Source: Impatiens glandulifera
Lineage: Eukaryota; Streptophyta; Magnoliopsida; Ericales; Balsaminaceae
Length of the DNA: 64,000 bases
Assembly (NCBI RefSeq): GCF_907164915.1
Contig: NC_061864.1
Location: forward strand, 17,334,484-17,398,483
Direction of reading: 5' to 3'
The notes under the pieces were generated by a model. The model was not told the DNA's origin and searched no databases. It was given only the letters and a program-made list of their open reading frames with translations. The first letter of the stretch is position 1. Every line of letters begins with the position of its first letter. Positions 45,380-59,057 of this stretch are shown piece by piece. A program made the translations under genes and the position numbers.

Positions 45380-47440
45380 TCGAGTATGTTGGGAGTTGAG
45401 AATAAATTCTCTATCCCAATTCCTGTGATGGAGCCTATAGGTGTGGTTTGGGTGGCGAAGGCTTTCCTTTCGTTCTCGTTTGCTAAGTGCAAGTTTCGGG
45501 TAATTAACAGTCAGTACAAGAGTATTGTATAGGATGGCTGGATGGCAATGGTTAATAGGATTCGGGTAATTTAAATCAGGTCGGGTCAGACATGGGTTGT
45601 GAAAAAAATACACCATTGAAAATAATAATCGTGTTTGTGGATGGGTTTCTAACTATCTGATAGTGGAGTATCCATTCCCAAACTCGATTCCGACAGGTAT
45701 CTCTTTATATCCCTATCTTCGATTCGCTGTACACGATTCCTGACAAATACCCATTTACCCGATTAATTTTTTATAAGGTTATATAAGTTAAAAAAAAAAA
45801 AAAAAAAAAAAAGTAAGAAATATAACTTTATTAATAAATTAAAATATTTAAAAAAACAAATAAAAACATTATTTTTACATCATTTTATGTTATAAATCAT
45901 CTTTATGTTATAAATATTGAAGAGGATAAAAACTTTATCGTAGAGTTGAAAAAAAATGTTAAAGCTAAGTTTGAAAAAAAAAATAGAGAACGAAGATGAA
46001 TGGAATCGAGTGAGAAATATATTTTTATTATTTAAAGAAAAATTGAAAATGAGAATTAAAGAGTAATAAATAGAGTACTAACTATTTTAGAAATATAAAA
46101 AAAAATAAAGTTGGAAGAAAGTGTGGATAAAATCAAAATAGATGATATATTAAAAATAATGTTTGTTTATTTGAAGGGTCGCATTAATTCTTAATAAAAA
46201 AATTGTTATTAATTTAAACGGGTATCGAGTTTGGGTTTCGCACACTCCTCATCCCCAAACTCAATCGGATACTTTTTTCTCTCCCTATGCCCAACCCCGT
46301 ACCCGGTTTAAAATACCCAAACTCAATTATCGGATATCCACGGATATCGGGTATACGAGTACCCATTGATTTAATTTAAATAAATCAAACTAAATTTATT
46401 CAAATAATAGACCAATTGAATATTGGACTACATCCCCAACCTATCTATGGATCTAAAAATGACTAGGCTCGAATATAAGTTTCATATACATAATTATATA
46501 ATTTTTTTATTTTTAAATTTAACAAAATAGAAAAAGAAAAAACTTTTGATTATTCAAAGTATTTTATGTTGATGTTTGATTAAAAAAATATAATATTTAA
46601 ATTCATTTATCATTTTATCTTTATACTCATAATTAATAAAGTTAAAAAATATATATAAGTAATTTAGTTAATTATTTGAATTATTTACTTTTTGAAAAAT
46701 AATATTATGATAGGATTGTAGATGATTGAAAATGATTACAAATACCCATCAAACAAGTTATTAGTACAAGTAACTTAGTGTTTTAATAAGCATTTCCAAC
46801 AAATAATGAAGGATTGATTTTTTTTTAAATCCTTACAAAAGTAATTTAATAATTTAACAATTTAACATGAATCAATAATAATTGAAAAACTATAAAAATC
46901 AATCTAAATGAACTTCAATTATTTTTTAAAAAAGTTACAAGAGAATATTTCAAACTAAGAAAAATGAACACATTAATACTTTCTAGAACATTAATAAAAA
47001 TAATATAAAATAATTGCTGAAAGGATAAGATCAAAATATATATAAGTTAACAAAGAAAATAATAATTATTAAAAAAATTAACATTATCTCTCAGGACTTT
47101 TTAATCTTATTTTTTCTTTCAAGAATATATTTGAGATTGGTTTAAGATAAATTATTAAAAATATATATTAAATAACGATGTTTTAGTTGATACATTTTAA
47201 ATAAATATTATAGTTATTAAATAAAATAAAAAACTAAAAAATAGTTAAGATCAAATGAGGTGTTATAAAAAGGACAGGGTTTTGTCCTTATCTAATAAAC
47301 CCTAACTCACAACCGGTAAATACCGCTTTCGTCCCTTGTAATTAAGCAACCTCCGGTTTCCTTCCGGTCATCCCCTGAGCAGCCGCTTGTTTTCAACAAT
47401 TTCCACAGAAAGAAATGAAAATATATCTCTCTCTCCTTAA
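45380..47440. other. Intergenic with a degenerate repeat rich in GGGTATC/GATACCC
   Basis: At 45640-45770 and 46200-46400 the sequence carries repeated TACCCATT, CGGATATC, GGGTATCG and CCCAAACTCGATTCC boxes in opposite orientations around an AT-rich middle. This resembles a non-autonomous hAT element but no clean ends or duplication were found. An A-run of about 23 lies at 45789-45811. The rest is AT-rich with Tourist-like scraps near 46560-46780. Confidence 0.35.
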
Positions 47441-47447
47441 ATTACTC

Positions 47448-47457
47448 TATATATATA
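47448..47457 (+). promoter_or_regulatory. TATA box of the DUF3774 gene
   Basis: CTCTATATATATAAT, about 75 bp upstream of the ATG at 47528, at a normal distance for a short 5' leader. Confidence 0.5.
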
Positions 47458-47527
47458 ATATCATGACACCGGCCTTGGTATATATAAATATATTATAAAT
47501 TGTTTGCGGCGAATTGTAAATCAGTAG

Positions 47528-47782
47528 ATGAGCTTGAGATATATTAATCGGGTTTTTGTTGAGGCCAGGGGGATGAAGGATCAGGCGGCGGCGAGGGGCG
47601 GCGACTCCACCACCTTGAAGACGATAAAGGACTCGGCCGCATCTTCCAAGGCGCCGGCACGGAGGTTCTCCGGTTCGATCGAATCGGCGGCGGCCTTTCA
47701 AAAGGCCAAGACTGACAAACTCAGGCAGGCGGAGGACTCTCTTAGGACGGTCTTGTACTTGAGCTGTTGGGGACCTAACTAG
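47528..47782 (+). CDS. WIP: Wound-responsive family protein (DUF3774/WIP type)
   Basis: A single-exon gene for a basic 84-residue protein. The C-terminus LRTVLYLSCWGPN is the signature end of the plant DUF3774 family, whose members are often induced by wounding; some interact with regulators of defence. The middle is rich in Ala, Ser, Lys and Arg. The N-terminus is shorter and less typical than in many members, with the usual aromatic start reduced to SLRYINRVFVEARG. No paralogue is seen nearby, although these genes are often in tandem. The ATG is the first after a TATA box. Biochemical function is unknown. Confidence 0.8.
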   Translation: MSLRYINRVFVEARGMKDQAAARGGDSTTLKTIKDSAASSKAPARRFSGSIESAAAFQKAKTDKLRQAEDSLRTVLYLSCWGPN

Positions 47783-50700
47783 CTAGTTCACATCTTCTTC
47801 CTTTTTTTTTTTTTTAATTGTTTTTTCGTATATACACATCGTTTCTTTTTTTTTTACAGTTGTTTCGTTTAACACATTTGTTCATTGTGTTATTTTTTAT
47901 TTTGTTAATTTGATTCAGCTTTATAGACAATTAGACATGTATTATATATATCTTTCTTTTTTCAGTTATTTGGTGCAACTCTTTTGTTGTTTTTTTATTT
48001 GTTAATTTGATTCAGCTTTACAGACAATTAGACATGTATACCAATATAATTAGATAATTTTAATCCATCTCATAGCTAGTTGCTAGTTCACTTCATAGAT
48101 GATATTTGTATCATTTTTTTTTATCGAAATAATCATAAACACATTTAAATATATAATTTTATTAATATATATATATATATATTTATACTAATATAAATTT
48201 GGAATATATTTTTTTTTTAAGTTTTTTTTTATTATATTACAATATAATATAATCGATCTGTTCCTATAATTTTATAAAAAAAATTGTTTGCTTTTTTATT
48301 TGTGACGGAATGACCGAATCCATCCTATTTGTCATCTCAATACTGAATTGTTTTCCTTTTCAGTTATTGGGTTTAACTCATTTTTTATTTTCTTAATTTG
48401 ATTCAGATTATTCACACCACTAGTTTATTCGCACCATTTATTTCAAACATGCCTCGCCTTTGATAATAGTTATGGAAGAATTTATTATATAAGCATATTA
48501 TTATTATTATTATATATTATTATTATATATTATTATGTAAGCTTTAGAGTTATTTTTTAAAATGATTCATGAAATGATAATATGAAATTTAAGCAGCGAC
48601 AAAAATATTATATTTGTGAAGAAAAATCACACAAATATTATAAAATTAACGTGTGCAAAGATATTCTAAAACAATAATTAGTCCTTTAAACGGATCTGTC
48701 AGCTTAATTTCCATGTCGAAACTCATGTAATATTAGGAAGGTAAACTTTATTTATACGCATATCGATCTTCTAAAACGGAAATTAGTTCTCGGTCGAGGT
48801 GCGAGAAGCTCTCGATCCTGGGTTAGGAATCCTCAGTCAGGTGTAGAGAGTCATTGGTCGAGGTGAGGGACGCTCTCGGTCTTGGGCTAAAAATCCTTGG
48901 TCGAAAATCATGTCAGGCTTGCTTTCTCGGTCGAAAATCATGTCGGGATTGTAATCTAGGTTGAAAATCAAACTTAGGTTAGGCCCTTAATCGGACGTTA
49001 AGAACATCAAACTACACGTTTGATATTTTGACTAGGCCCATAATCCTTCAATCAAAAGGTATGAGGAGCTTTGTCTAGTCCCAATGATCATTTATAACAT
49101 CATCTAGATACATCACTCGATCAAGATGATGTTTCATTCAAGTCAAACAGTTTTAAAGCAAAAACGTGTTTTTGATTTTTTTTAAGGTTTAATAAAGTGT
49201 AAGGAGTTTGTCAATAACTTTCTTATACCTCATAGGATTGAATGAAACCAAAACATGAATACTGACTATTTTTTATCAAACATGATTAGGATTGCTTGGA
49301 ATTGGTCAGGATGTGCTCTTAACATCCTTAAAACGTGTTGAGAAGGGTTTAGGATTATTGTTTAGAAACTCGGTACTTTTGATTTGAATCGATTGATTCA
49401 AATTAGTTTCGATAGAAAGCTTATAAATGATCTCATTATCCTTTTCCAATCAAGAAATTAAACAAACAATAGTATATGAAACTGGTCGACCTGAAATATA
49501 AAAATTTCAATTTGAACTCGTAAATTGAATTACAATATGATTGGAAGCTTACTTTGTGTTGGAGAACTCTTTTAGAAACTTTAAGAATGCCTAGATCCAT
49601 GTTTTACAACCTTATGCAAAGTTTCAAAATTTTCAAGAAAAGTTTGAAATTTTTAATGGTGGATTTATGAGATCGATTGAGGGCTTAAGATTGTGATCAT
49701 TACCTTTGGTTTGCATAGAGGGAGTTATTTATATTCTCACAAGACCGGTTGATCGATTAATCATTAATGACTTTTGTCTAATCTTCATCTGATTGATCAA
49801 TATAGGCGATGATGAAACCTATGATCGCAGGTGAAATGATCACCAAGTTAGGGTGATCATTTCAACTTTCAAATCAGTCGTTTTTGTTGAGTATCGGTCA
49901 AGTTCCATTTTTGAAAAATAAAAAAGTTTTGGCCGATCATCATGGTTGTTCGCTGCGAGGAAGAAGAAAAATCAGAGCTGAAACGACATCGTTTCGGGCT
50001 AATTAGGTCTGCTGCACTAAATTCTTATAATTTCAGATGCAGCAGATTATGATCAATTTTTCAGCTTCGAGCTTGTTTGAAACTTATTTTTCTTTAATTA
50101 TTTTTATTTTATTTTTAACTTACAAAATACATAAAATATTTTAAATAGACATAATATTTATTTTGTCTATTTATTTTTATTTTTATTTTTTGGGTTTATA
50201 AATAATTTATTTTGGATAAAATGGATACCACATTTATTTTAAATTATTTATTTTAATTTATTTTAACCCTTGAAATTAATTTGAGAAAAAATGAATACAC
50301 ATTTTTGTCTCAAATTATTTTATTTATTTTTATTGGACATTATTTTAATTAATTGGGGTTTAATTACTACAATAATTATTTCAATTAATTTGTTTAATAA
50401 TATTTTGGTCTTAATTTTAATTATTTTAAACTTATTTATTCAAATAATTATTTTAAAATTTATAAATTCGATTGGTAAAATTTTAATAAATACATTAATG
50501 AATTCTCTTTTCTAACCTACTGACAATAAAATATGGATACTAACCATAAATTCCTGAGTTCGAGTCTGTCAGGCGACAAAAATATCATATATTAATAGTG
50601 TAATTAATTATAAAGATAGCTAAATAGTTAGCTTCAATTTATATTATACATCACAACCAAAATAGTGTTAAAGAAGTTTGAGAGTTATAAGTTACAATTT

Positions 50701-52200
50701 TCTCTATCCAGAAAAAATACTCTAAAACATTTGAATAGTAAGTGATACGGTCATGATCCTAAATTTTTTTAGATCAGAAGATGACTTTATTTTTTCATCA
50801 TTTAAATTTGAGTTTTTATTGTATTGGTACGACAATCTATTTAGCCAGATCGGATTTGTCATCTCGGATTTGTGTGATCCGAATAATATTTTCAATTTTG
50901 ATGGGGTCGTCTACTGCTCAAATCCTCCAATTGTGCTGGTGATCATTTCTCGAGTCCGTAATTATTTATTTTCTTTGTAGCAAAAGAAATAGTGTTATAG
51001 AGTTCTTTTTTATTTGTCTTTTAAGGAGTTTTTTGAATTTTGTTTTATATGGAGACACTTTTATATATATCTTATAATAATTTCTATGAATTTCTCGTTA
51101 TTTTGACCATATTTGTAAATAGTTAGTTATCATTTGATAGAGACATTGGATAAAGATCAATTTTATTACAGCTTATAATTCTATTTTCTGACACGGCTTA
51201 ATTGATTTGCTTGGCTTGCCCTCTTTCATCACTCATTGTTACCAAATCCAAATTAGTTTGTCTTTAGAGTTACCCAAAAGGAATTGGGTAATTGATAGAT
51301 TACTTTCATTAGAATCTTAATCTTTGTAAATTTATATTATATAACGTTTCAATTTGATTTTTTAAATGTTATTTTCTATTATTTACAAATTGATGTAAAT
51401 ACGTAATTCCTTATTTGATTTAATAAGAATTAATTTTTCATAAAAAAATTTAAAAATAAATATGTGATTGTTTATAAATTATTTAATATTTTAATTAAAA
51501 AAATACCAACTTTAAATGTTGTTAATTTTTCTATTTTTATTATCAAAATGTCTTAGTATATTAGTTATATATATAATTAATTATTATTTTTAAACTATAT
51601 AACTTTTTTAAATTATAAAAATGTTATAAAGTTATGTATACAATTTTGTTGAGATTTCTTAAATAGATATTTATCCAATTCAAAAATTAGTGTAGATTTT
51701 GATATTTGCTTATATTAAGATGAGCAATGTGTTTTATATTGGCATTTTTATTTGTGTTTTTTATTTCAATGATTGTACTTTTATATATTTTCTCTTTTAG
51801 GTTTTTTTATATGTATTTTCAAATTTTGGCTTTGTTGGGAAAATTATAATTGATTAGTGATGATTTTAAGAAGATGATTTTTTTTTTTTTGATAAAAATA
51901 CTTAAAACTATTATTATATAAAAATAAAGTACTTGGGTGATCCTCTAACTATTCTGATTATTTACTTTTAGCCCTCTAATTATTAATAAGATGAAAAAAG
52001 TGATAAAATGATAATTTGTGACCCTTTTTTAAAATTTTAAGATTATCTCTGAAAGTTTGAAAGACAAAATATTTTAAAAAATAATTTGAGGTTCACTCGA
52101 GTAATTTGACATTACTTGTAAAAAATATATATTAATAACTACACTATCGCAAATTATCTCTAAATTTGCCCATAAATTACATATTCTATTTGTAAAATAT
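47783..52200. other. Gene-free AT-rich region with degenerate repeats
   Basis: No gene recognised over 4.4 kb. Near 47890-48060 and 48360-48420 a segment with TTGTTAATTTGATTCAGCTTT and CAGACAATTAGACATGTAT occurs two to three times in tandem-like order. Positions 48770-49000 contain imperfect repeats of CTCGGTCGAGGTG and TCGGTCGAAAATCATGTCGG, likely from a decayed retroelement. The ORFs at 50291-50515 and 50753-50980 have biased composition and no domain. Confidence 0.4.
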
Positions 52201-52227
52201 ATTACACATCATTCATAAAAAAAATAT

Positions 52228-53010
52228 AAAAGAGTCACCCTAATGAAAAAGGGTCATTACCAGGAGTAAAAATTGTCGTTATTGACCATATATCTGTCGG
52301 TATAACTCGATACCAAAATATTAGAAAATTGTCAGCATTCGTCGGTATAAAGACTTTTAGTAAAAAAAATTAGGTGTTTCTCGAGAGATTCATAAATCTC
52401 TCGGTATTTCTCCCAATAGGAAATAACGAAGGTTATTCGAAAATCTCTCGGTATTGCCCCCAAGAGAAAACACCGAAGGTTATTCGAAAAGATTTCGGTA
52501 TTGCCCCTAAAAGAAAATACCGAAGGTTATTCGAAAATCTCTCGATATTGCCCAAGAGGAATCTCTCGGTACTTTTAGATTCTCTCGTTATTTCCCCTCA
52601 AGAGAAAATACTGAATGTTATTTGAAAATCTCTCGATATTTTCTTGAGAGAAAATATCAAAAATTATTTTATTATCTCTTAGTATTTTTCTCGTGTAAAA
52701 TATCGAGAAATGATCTATTATCTCTTGGTACTTTTAGATTCTCTCGTTATTTCCCCTCAAGAGAAAATACTGAATGTTATTTGAAAATCTCTCGATATTT
52801 TCTTGAGAGAAAATATCAAAAATTATTTTATTATCTCTTAGTATTTTTCTCGTGTAAAATACCGAGAAATGATCTATTATCTCTCGGTATTGTCACTAAA
52901 ATTGACTTAAAAAGGAAAAATTCTTATTAACGAAAGATTTTTTTTGTCAAAATCGGTAATATATATATATCTATCGGTATAATTTTTCGATAAAGACCAC
53001 ATTTTCACTA
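52228..53010. mobile_element. Tandem-repeat-rich non-autonomous element, CACTA-like
   Basis: Short units built on AATCTCTCGGTATTGCCCC, AAGAGAAAATACCGAAGG and TTATTCGAAAATCTCTCG repeat with variation from 52370 to 52890. The outer parts carry TCGGTATAA boxes in both orientations (52300-52350 and 52950-52990). The right edge reads TTTTCACTAGTG, compatible with a CACTA-type terminus; the left edge is uncertain and no transposase is present. Confidence 0.4.
52571..52888. repeat. 159-bp near-perfect tandem duplication
   Basis: 52571-52729 and 52730-52888 both begin ACTTTTAGATTCTCTCGTTA and stay almost identical to the end. The only differences I saw are in the final ~50 bp (ATATCGAG versus ATACCGAG, TCTTGG versus TCTCGG). 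This suggests a recent duplication. Confidence 0.9.
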
Positions 53011-54268
53011 GTGTCACGAGTGAACATTTTGATAGTTTTGAGGGTGATTAGTGTAAATAAATAATTTAAGGGTTAAAAATCAACGATTATAATAGTTGGA
53101 GAGTCAAAATTCAACGATTAGAATAGTTAAAGGGACTTTTAGTTAGAAGGGTTGTTATGTTTAACGAAAAAAATGACAGAAAGAACATTGGTGACCCTCT
53201 CTGAAAATTTAAGAGGCGATTTGTTTTAAAAAATAATTTAAAAGTTAAAAGTAAGCGGTCAAAATAATTAGAGAGTCACACAAGTAATTTGTCCAATAAT
53301 AAATAATAATTTAAAATAAAGAGTATTATAATATTTTAGTTAATTAATTAAATGATGTGATGGATGAGAGGAAAATAAAATGATATTTAATTAATTTTGA
53401 TTATTTAAATAATTCAAATCTCTATGATTATTGACAAAATATTATCATAATTTTTACATTTTTTCTTAAATAATTGAATTTCACTCTTGTAGGGTAACAT
53501 TCAAAAAGAGTTCTACATTTAAAAAAAAAATTATTTGTGTAGTTACTTCAAAGAAGAGGACAACTAAATATTGCGTTAAATAGTTGAAGATAAGATTTGT
53601 ATTGACCATTTGAAAATAAGTTACATGGTAAAATGACGTGGGTTAATGTTATGAATAATTTGTGCCCAAAAAGATAGGAATATACATTAATCGATAATTT
53701 TACGACACACAAAATATTAACTATCTTGTTTGTTTGTTTCAAACAAGATAAAATGTAAGTTTGAAAGGACAAGATAAAGATAGAGATATATTGTGACATT
53801 TGATGTCTTTGTGATGAGAAGTGTGATAGGTAATGTTTTTGTTGCATCTTAAAAAACATTATTTACTGGTTTTTAGAGCATAGGATTGTGTGAATATTAG
53901 TGTGTTTTGTGATTAAAGGTTTTCCCTTTTTCAACTTTGTTCTACTTACTTTATTAAAGGGTTCTCACTGTAATAGGTATTAAGATCTTGCGCCATTAAT
54001 GAGACCACTGATAGAATTCTAACACTTGTGCTATTAGTAATGGACTCGGACGGACGGGTGGAAGTGAAACCGTGTCATCTTCTTTGACCCAATTGCGATA
54101 TTGATCGAGAAAAGTTCTCTTCTTTCCTTTCCTTTGCTTTGCCCGAAACCTCTTTAAAGAACCCAATTGAATTCACCTTAATCCCCTTCGTAGGATCCGT
54201 CCCCTGAAATCCACAGCGACCAAACAGATCAAGGGAAGCTGATGAACGGAGATTAGACAAGAGATTTG
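53011..54268. other. Intergenic and promoter region of the VAP4 gene
   Basis: The left part has a Tourist-like interior (53290-53430). The last ~200 bp is less AT-rich and should hold the promoter and 5' UTR of the plus-strand gene at 54269. No certain TATA box was found. Confidence 0.4.
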
Positions 54269-55757
54269 ATGGCGATGGTTGATGAGAAAGATAAAAAGGG
54301 TTGGGGTTTATTGAAGCTGCGATTCAGAAACGCCGGCGGCGGTGGCAGCGGTGGCGGCCGTGCTTCGGTGGTTTCATCTCACCACCATAATCAACAGGGT
54401 AGCTCTCATTTCGAAGGATCGAACTCGCAAGGAAGTTCTTCTAACTCGGTATCTTCCGTCGCCAAATCTCTTCTTCCCAAACGTCGTCGTCTCAGTTTGG
54501 ATCCGGCTAATAAGCTCTACTTTCCATGTATGTATCGTTTACCCTTGTTAATTTAGGTTTTCAAAAGATGAATTGCATCTACAAAATTCAGATTAATTTT
54601 AGTAATTTCAGTACTGATAATGTCGATCTAGTTTAACACATTTCACCTTTTCATTTGGTAGAAACATGGATCAATGGTAGATGAATGAGATTATCTTGAA
54701 TTCCATTTGTTTTTCTTAGAATCTTATGTCATTACTCAACATGTTTGATTAGATGAACCTGGGAAGCAAGTTCAAAGTGCAATTAGGATTAAAAACACTA
54801 GCAAATCACATGTTGCATTCAAGGTATTGAAGTTTGATCTTGTATTGTTTTGACATTGATGGATATGGTGAATTGATTGATATCTCTGTTTTGTTTTGTT
54901 TTGTTTTGTTTTGTGTTTTTCTAGTTTCAAACAACTGCACCTAAAAGTTGTTTCATGCGTCCACCCGGAGCAATTCTTGTTCCTGGAGAGAGTCTAATCG
55001 CTACTGGTATGTCGATTTTACATGTCAGATGCGTTCATACGGTTATATAATCGATCTCTCTTTTGGCTATTTTAGTGTTCAAATTTGTTGAGCCTCCTGA
55101 AAACAATGAAAAACCAGTTGGTCAGAAGAGTAAGGTGAAGTTTAAGATAATGTCTTTAAAGGTGAAAGGAGGAGCAATGGATTATGCACCTGAACTTGTA
55201 AGTGCATATCTGAAGTCATATATTATTGTTTTTGTTCATCACCAAACCATTCTGTTTTTTTGGCTTTTTTGGTTTTATTTCTATATTCATGATGCAGTTT
55301 GATGAACATAAGGATGACGTCGCGGTTGAGCAAATTCTTCGAGTTATTTTCCTAGACCCTGAGCGGCCTAATCCTGTGAGTAGTACATTCAGATTCAGAT
55401 GAGACAACTGACATACAAATTTATTGTAGATAGTTTCTTATTTCGATCCAAACACAAATTCAGAAAGTGTTTTCAATCTCTTTTAGGCTATGGAAAAACT
55501 GAAACGGCAGTTGGCAGATGCTGAGGCAGAGCTAGAAACGCGAAAGAAGCCACCAGAAGATACAGGTCCTAAGATTATTGGAGAAGGGCTGGTAATAGAT
55601 GAATGGGTAAGTTTGTAGTTTACGAAATACCTGTTAAATTTATTTTTTCGCGAGTCATTTTTTTAAACGAATTATGTTCTTCTTTTTGTAGAAAGAACGA
55701 AGGGAACGGTATCTTGCGAAACAACAGGTGGTCGAAGGAGTAGTAGATTCCGTTTAA
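54269..55757 (+). CDS. VAP4: Vesicle-associated protein 4-like (MSP-domain, VAP/VAMP-associated)
   Basis: Seven exons join in frame: 54269-54527, 54753-54823, 54925-55006, 55076-55197, 55298-55375, 55487-55606 and 55692-55757, giving 265 aa. In order: a low-complexity Gly/Ser/His N-terminus, then KRRRLSLDPANKLYFPYEP opening the MSP domain, AIRIKNTSKSHVAFKFQTTA, CFMRPPGAILVPGES, VKFKIMSLKVKGG, and a coiled-coil stretch AMEKLKRQLADAEAELETRK. The tail ERRERYLAKQQVVEGVVDSV is soluble, with no C-terminal membrane anchor, as in the Arabidopsis VAP4-1/4-2 group. VAPs tether ER membranes to other membranes through FFAT-motif partners; the anchor-free class is less studied. Start chosen at the first ATG; ATGGCGATGG offers a second one two codons later. 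Confidence 0.88.
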
Positions 55758-57080
55758 GTACAAGGTTTGTTTGTTTGTTTGTTTGCTGTATGTTTGTCTA
55801 ACTTAATGGATGATTCATTTGTACTCTTCATCGTTTGAAGTAAAAATCCAAGGATGTCCCAATTCAAATAGTTTGAAACTTCTATTCTCTACTGTAAAAG
55901 AGGAAAAATTGAGTTTTTTTTTTGTTAAAATATTTATTTTGATGGTTGTACAATGTGGTACATTATTGGTTTGTTGGTCAAAATTGGATTTTCATTACAC
56001 CATTTATAAGCCAGGTTCTATATGAGGTAATCTTAATCATTGGTTGTTTATTTGTACTTAGAATTGGCTATCATTTGGTATGTTCTTTCCTGATTTAGAA
56101 AATTATTTGAATAATTGTCCAAAATTCAACTGCATTTTTACTAAATAGAAATTTAATTGTTTCTTAAATTAACTGTGATCCTCCTTTCAAAAATGTCTTA
56201 GCCTAAGAAGATATAAGTTTAAATTTTGTTAGGGCTCATGCTTGTTCTTATTCTTTTTTTACTAATAGATCAAAGTTTCGTAATCGATTCTTAGGGCTTG
56301 TCCTAAATAGGGTTATTTGGATTATTTTGGTTAAAGTGTCAGAAAAATCAGTTTATTTGGGTAGAATGAATTTTAGGACATTTAAGTCCCTCCTGTTGTT
56401 AAAAATTACGGAGCGTGCCACTGGGTAATAGAGTTTAATAATTTAAAATTTAAAAAAATTGGTAAGAGTAAAATGGTATTTTAAATAGAGGAAGAAATTG
56501 ATTGAAAACGAAGAATTTACTAAGTATTCAATAACCAATTTGGCAAAAATAAGCAAATTTATAGACGGATTTTACATCGAAAGTTTTTAATTCTTTTGCA
56601 ACGGTTTACCACACAATCTTACTAACATTTAAAAAAAAAAAATCATACACAAAACAAATCTACAATAACATTTTACAAATCAATACCTACATTAGTTATA
56701 TCCATTCATATATACACATTTTTTTTATATTCAACTGTCATCCAAATCTTGGTTATTGCTTATTGCTTATTAATTAGTAACATCTTTATATATACAATCA
56801 TAATTGTTTAATTAATTTGAATAGTATCAAATTTAACCTCAATTTTTTTTCATTGTTCATAACATAATTAATAATTCATTGTTAAACATTGTAATTCACT
56901 ACAAATCATATATGGATTACTGATAGTGACTGACGTGCATACAATGTGTTCATTCTAGCATTGTAAATTTCACAAATCAAATAATATTTCTAATATGTAA
57001 TACATAAAATATCAAACATTTCAAGTTCGATTCCTATTTAAAACGAGTTTGTCTTATATGTTGTCTTTCACTCGAAGAAA
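55758..57080. other. Intergenic between VAP4 and LysM genes
   Basis: The first ~300 bp should be the VAP4 3' UTR. A degenerate Tourist-like stretch lies at about 56290-56560 (GGGCTTGTCCTAAATAGGGTT). The rest is AT-rich with no gene. Confidence 0.4.
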
Positions 57081-57086
57081 TTGCAT

Positions 57087-57095
57087 TATAAATAG
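57087..57095 (+). promoter_or_regulatory. TATA box of the LysM gene
   Basis: TATAAATAG, 51 bp before the ATG at 57146 and close to the consensus. Confidence 0.65.
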
Positions 57096-57145
57096 AAATG
57101 TAGAAATGCAGAGAGCTCACACAGCAAGAACTTGTTAAGACAACA

Positions 57146-57704
57146 ATGGCGGTCGGAAACAAATTAACAGCCATGGCCTTTATTGTCTCTCTTTTTCTCA
57201 TCAATATTATCATCATGACCAATGCTGCCATACCAACATCTGGTTTGTAACCCTAATTTATTTTATGCCTAATTATTATTATTACTTGCATGTTTCACCC
57301 TCGTTAATACAATCTTATAAAAAATGTACAAACGGATATAAAACAAGTTTTTTTTACATTAATAGCAATTTTATTGAATCAATATACATATCAAATACTT
57401 AAAATTTAGATATTTTTATTTGATTTATTCGAATGTCTTAGTTATGAACTTAAATTTCAATTCAATTTTATAGAATAGACATAGACTTATTTATTAATTT
57501 ACAGTGTGGAAGCATGAGTCTATCCCCTCGGCGAAGACTGTAGATTGCTTCTCGGTGGTTAGTGTGAATGAAGGTGACACATGTTTTTCCATCGCACAAG
57601 CTGCGAAATTGACAACCGCCGCATTTGATGCCATAAACCCTAACATGAACTGCGACAAACTCTTTGTGGGTCAATGGCTATGTGTTGAAGGCGGTGCCGA
57701 ATGA
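57146..57704 (+). CDS. Small secreted protein with one LysM domain
   Basis: Two exons, 57146-57242 and 57505-57704, encode 98 aa. The first exon gives a hydrophobic signal peptide (AFIVSLFLINIIIMTNAA, cleavage near residue 27). The second holds a single LysM domain: CFSVVSVNEGDTCFSIAQ, KLTTAAFDAINPNMNC and LFVGQWLCV, ending ten residues before the stop. The cysteines in DCF, DTCF, MNC and WLC are typical of the plant short LysM proteins. There is no kinase or GPI signal, so it is apoplastic rather than a receptor. LysM domains bind chitin or related GlcNAc sugars; a role in defence or symbiosis is an inference from the family. Confidence 0.85.
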
Positions 57705-59057
57705 TTTTCACGAAAAAAAGTTATGTTGCACTATAATGAATAAGAGCTCGATATAGTGTCGTGTTTCGTGAATTGTTCCTTGTTTACGAATTACATTAAT
57801 GATTGTCGTAATTCGTTATTTATACAAGTTGTTCAATTTGTTTTAAGAAATAAAAAGATCAATAGAGATCTATTATAATTAAGATACACCAATAATTATT
57901 AAGGTCAAAAGTGGGTATAAGGACTTATATATAAATGTGTTCAATCTAACATACAAGAGAATATGCTCAATATAATTAGGAGATTCTATACAAATCCGAA
58001 AACCATGAGCAATTTGGCTTTTTTATAGGAATTTCCACTAGTATTGATAATATAACACATTGAACTTCGTTTCATTCGAAATTGTTTGCATGATAAATAA
58101 TAATTTTCGTATCGATGACTATGTAAGCATAATAATATTAATTTAATTTAAAGGGGGTCATACATATGATGGATGATTAATCAATAATCTGAAAATAAAT
58201 CCTTATAAAATTATTTAATTATGTTTTAATTTAAGGTTAAAGAGCTAACTAAATTGATTGATGCCCATGGATAACTGAAATCCAATCCTTAATAAGTGGA
58301 ACAATGATGATGGAATCATTAAATTACTTTGAGGACATCTTGTACAATTCTCAACCATCACGATTGTTACAATGTAACACCACTATAAACATGTTATTTT
58401 GTATTAATATTTTACTATGATAAGCCCATGCAATTATTTCTAACACATATTTAGTTGTCTTCTAATATAAAATTGGACGAAACAAAATAACCATAATTTT
58501 AAATGTTTTCAAATGAGAAGAATAATATGAGAGCAAAATCACATGTTCAATTCTAACTATAAATATTTTAAGTTGAAATGTGAGATATTATAACCTTTCC
58601 AAATTTAAAAAAATAAAAAATTCTTGGAATCCGGTTATAGTCAAGGCCATTTAAGTGGTGGCCTAGGATAACATATTTTCTAGAATTAAAATTTGAGATA
58701 TAAGATTCAATCTTAAATTCTTTAACCAACTACACAAATTAGTTTTTAATACTATAATATATATGTAATTTTATCTAAAAAAATTACATAAACACATCAA
58801 GAAGTTTGTAAAGAATTCTCCTATGGCTAATGATGCTAGGCTAGTAAGAAACCCAAGATTGTTCGGATTTGGGTTTGAACAATATATTTTTAAAATTTAT
58901 GTAAATCTTTTTTTTTTTCTAAATAAGTTAATGATCTAATGCTATTTCTAAAAAGGATTGTGAATGGATTAGGTTAACCTTGCAATAAAGCCAAATTTGT
59001 GCAATGAATTACGTTACATTGGTTTAATTAAAATATAAAATATTTAATATCAAATTA
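57705..59057. other. Intergenic, AT-rich
   Basis: Contains the LysM 3' UTR and no recognised gene or clear repeat. Confidence 0.4.
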
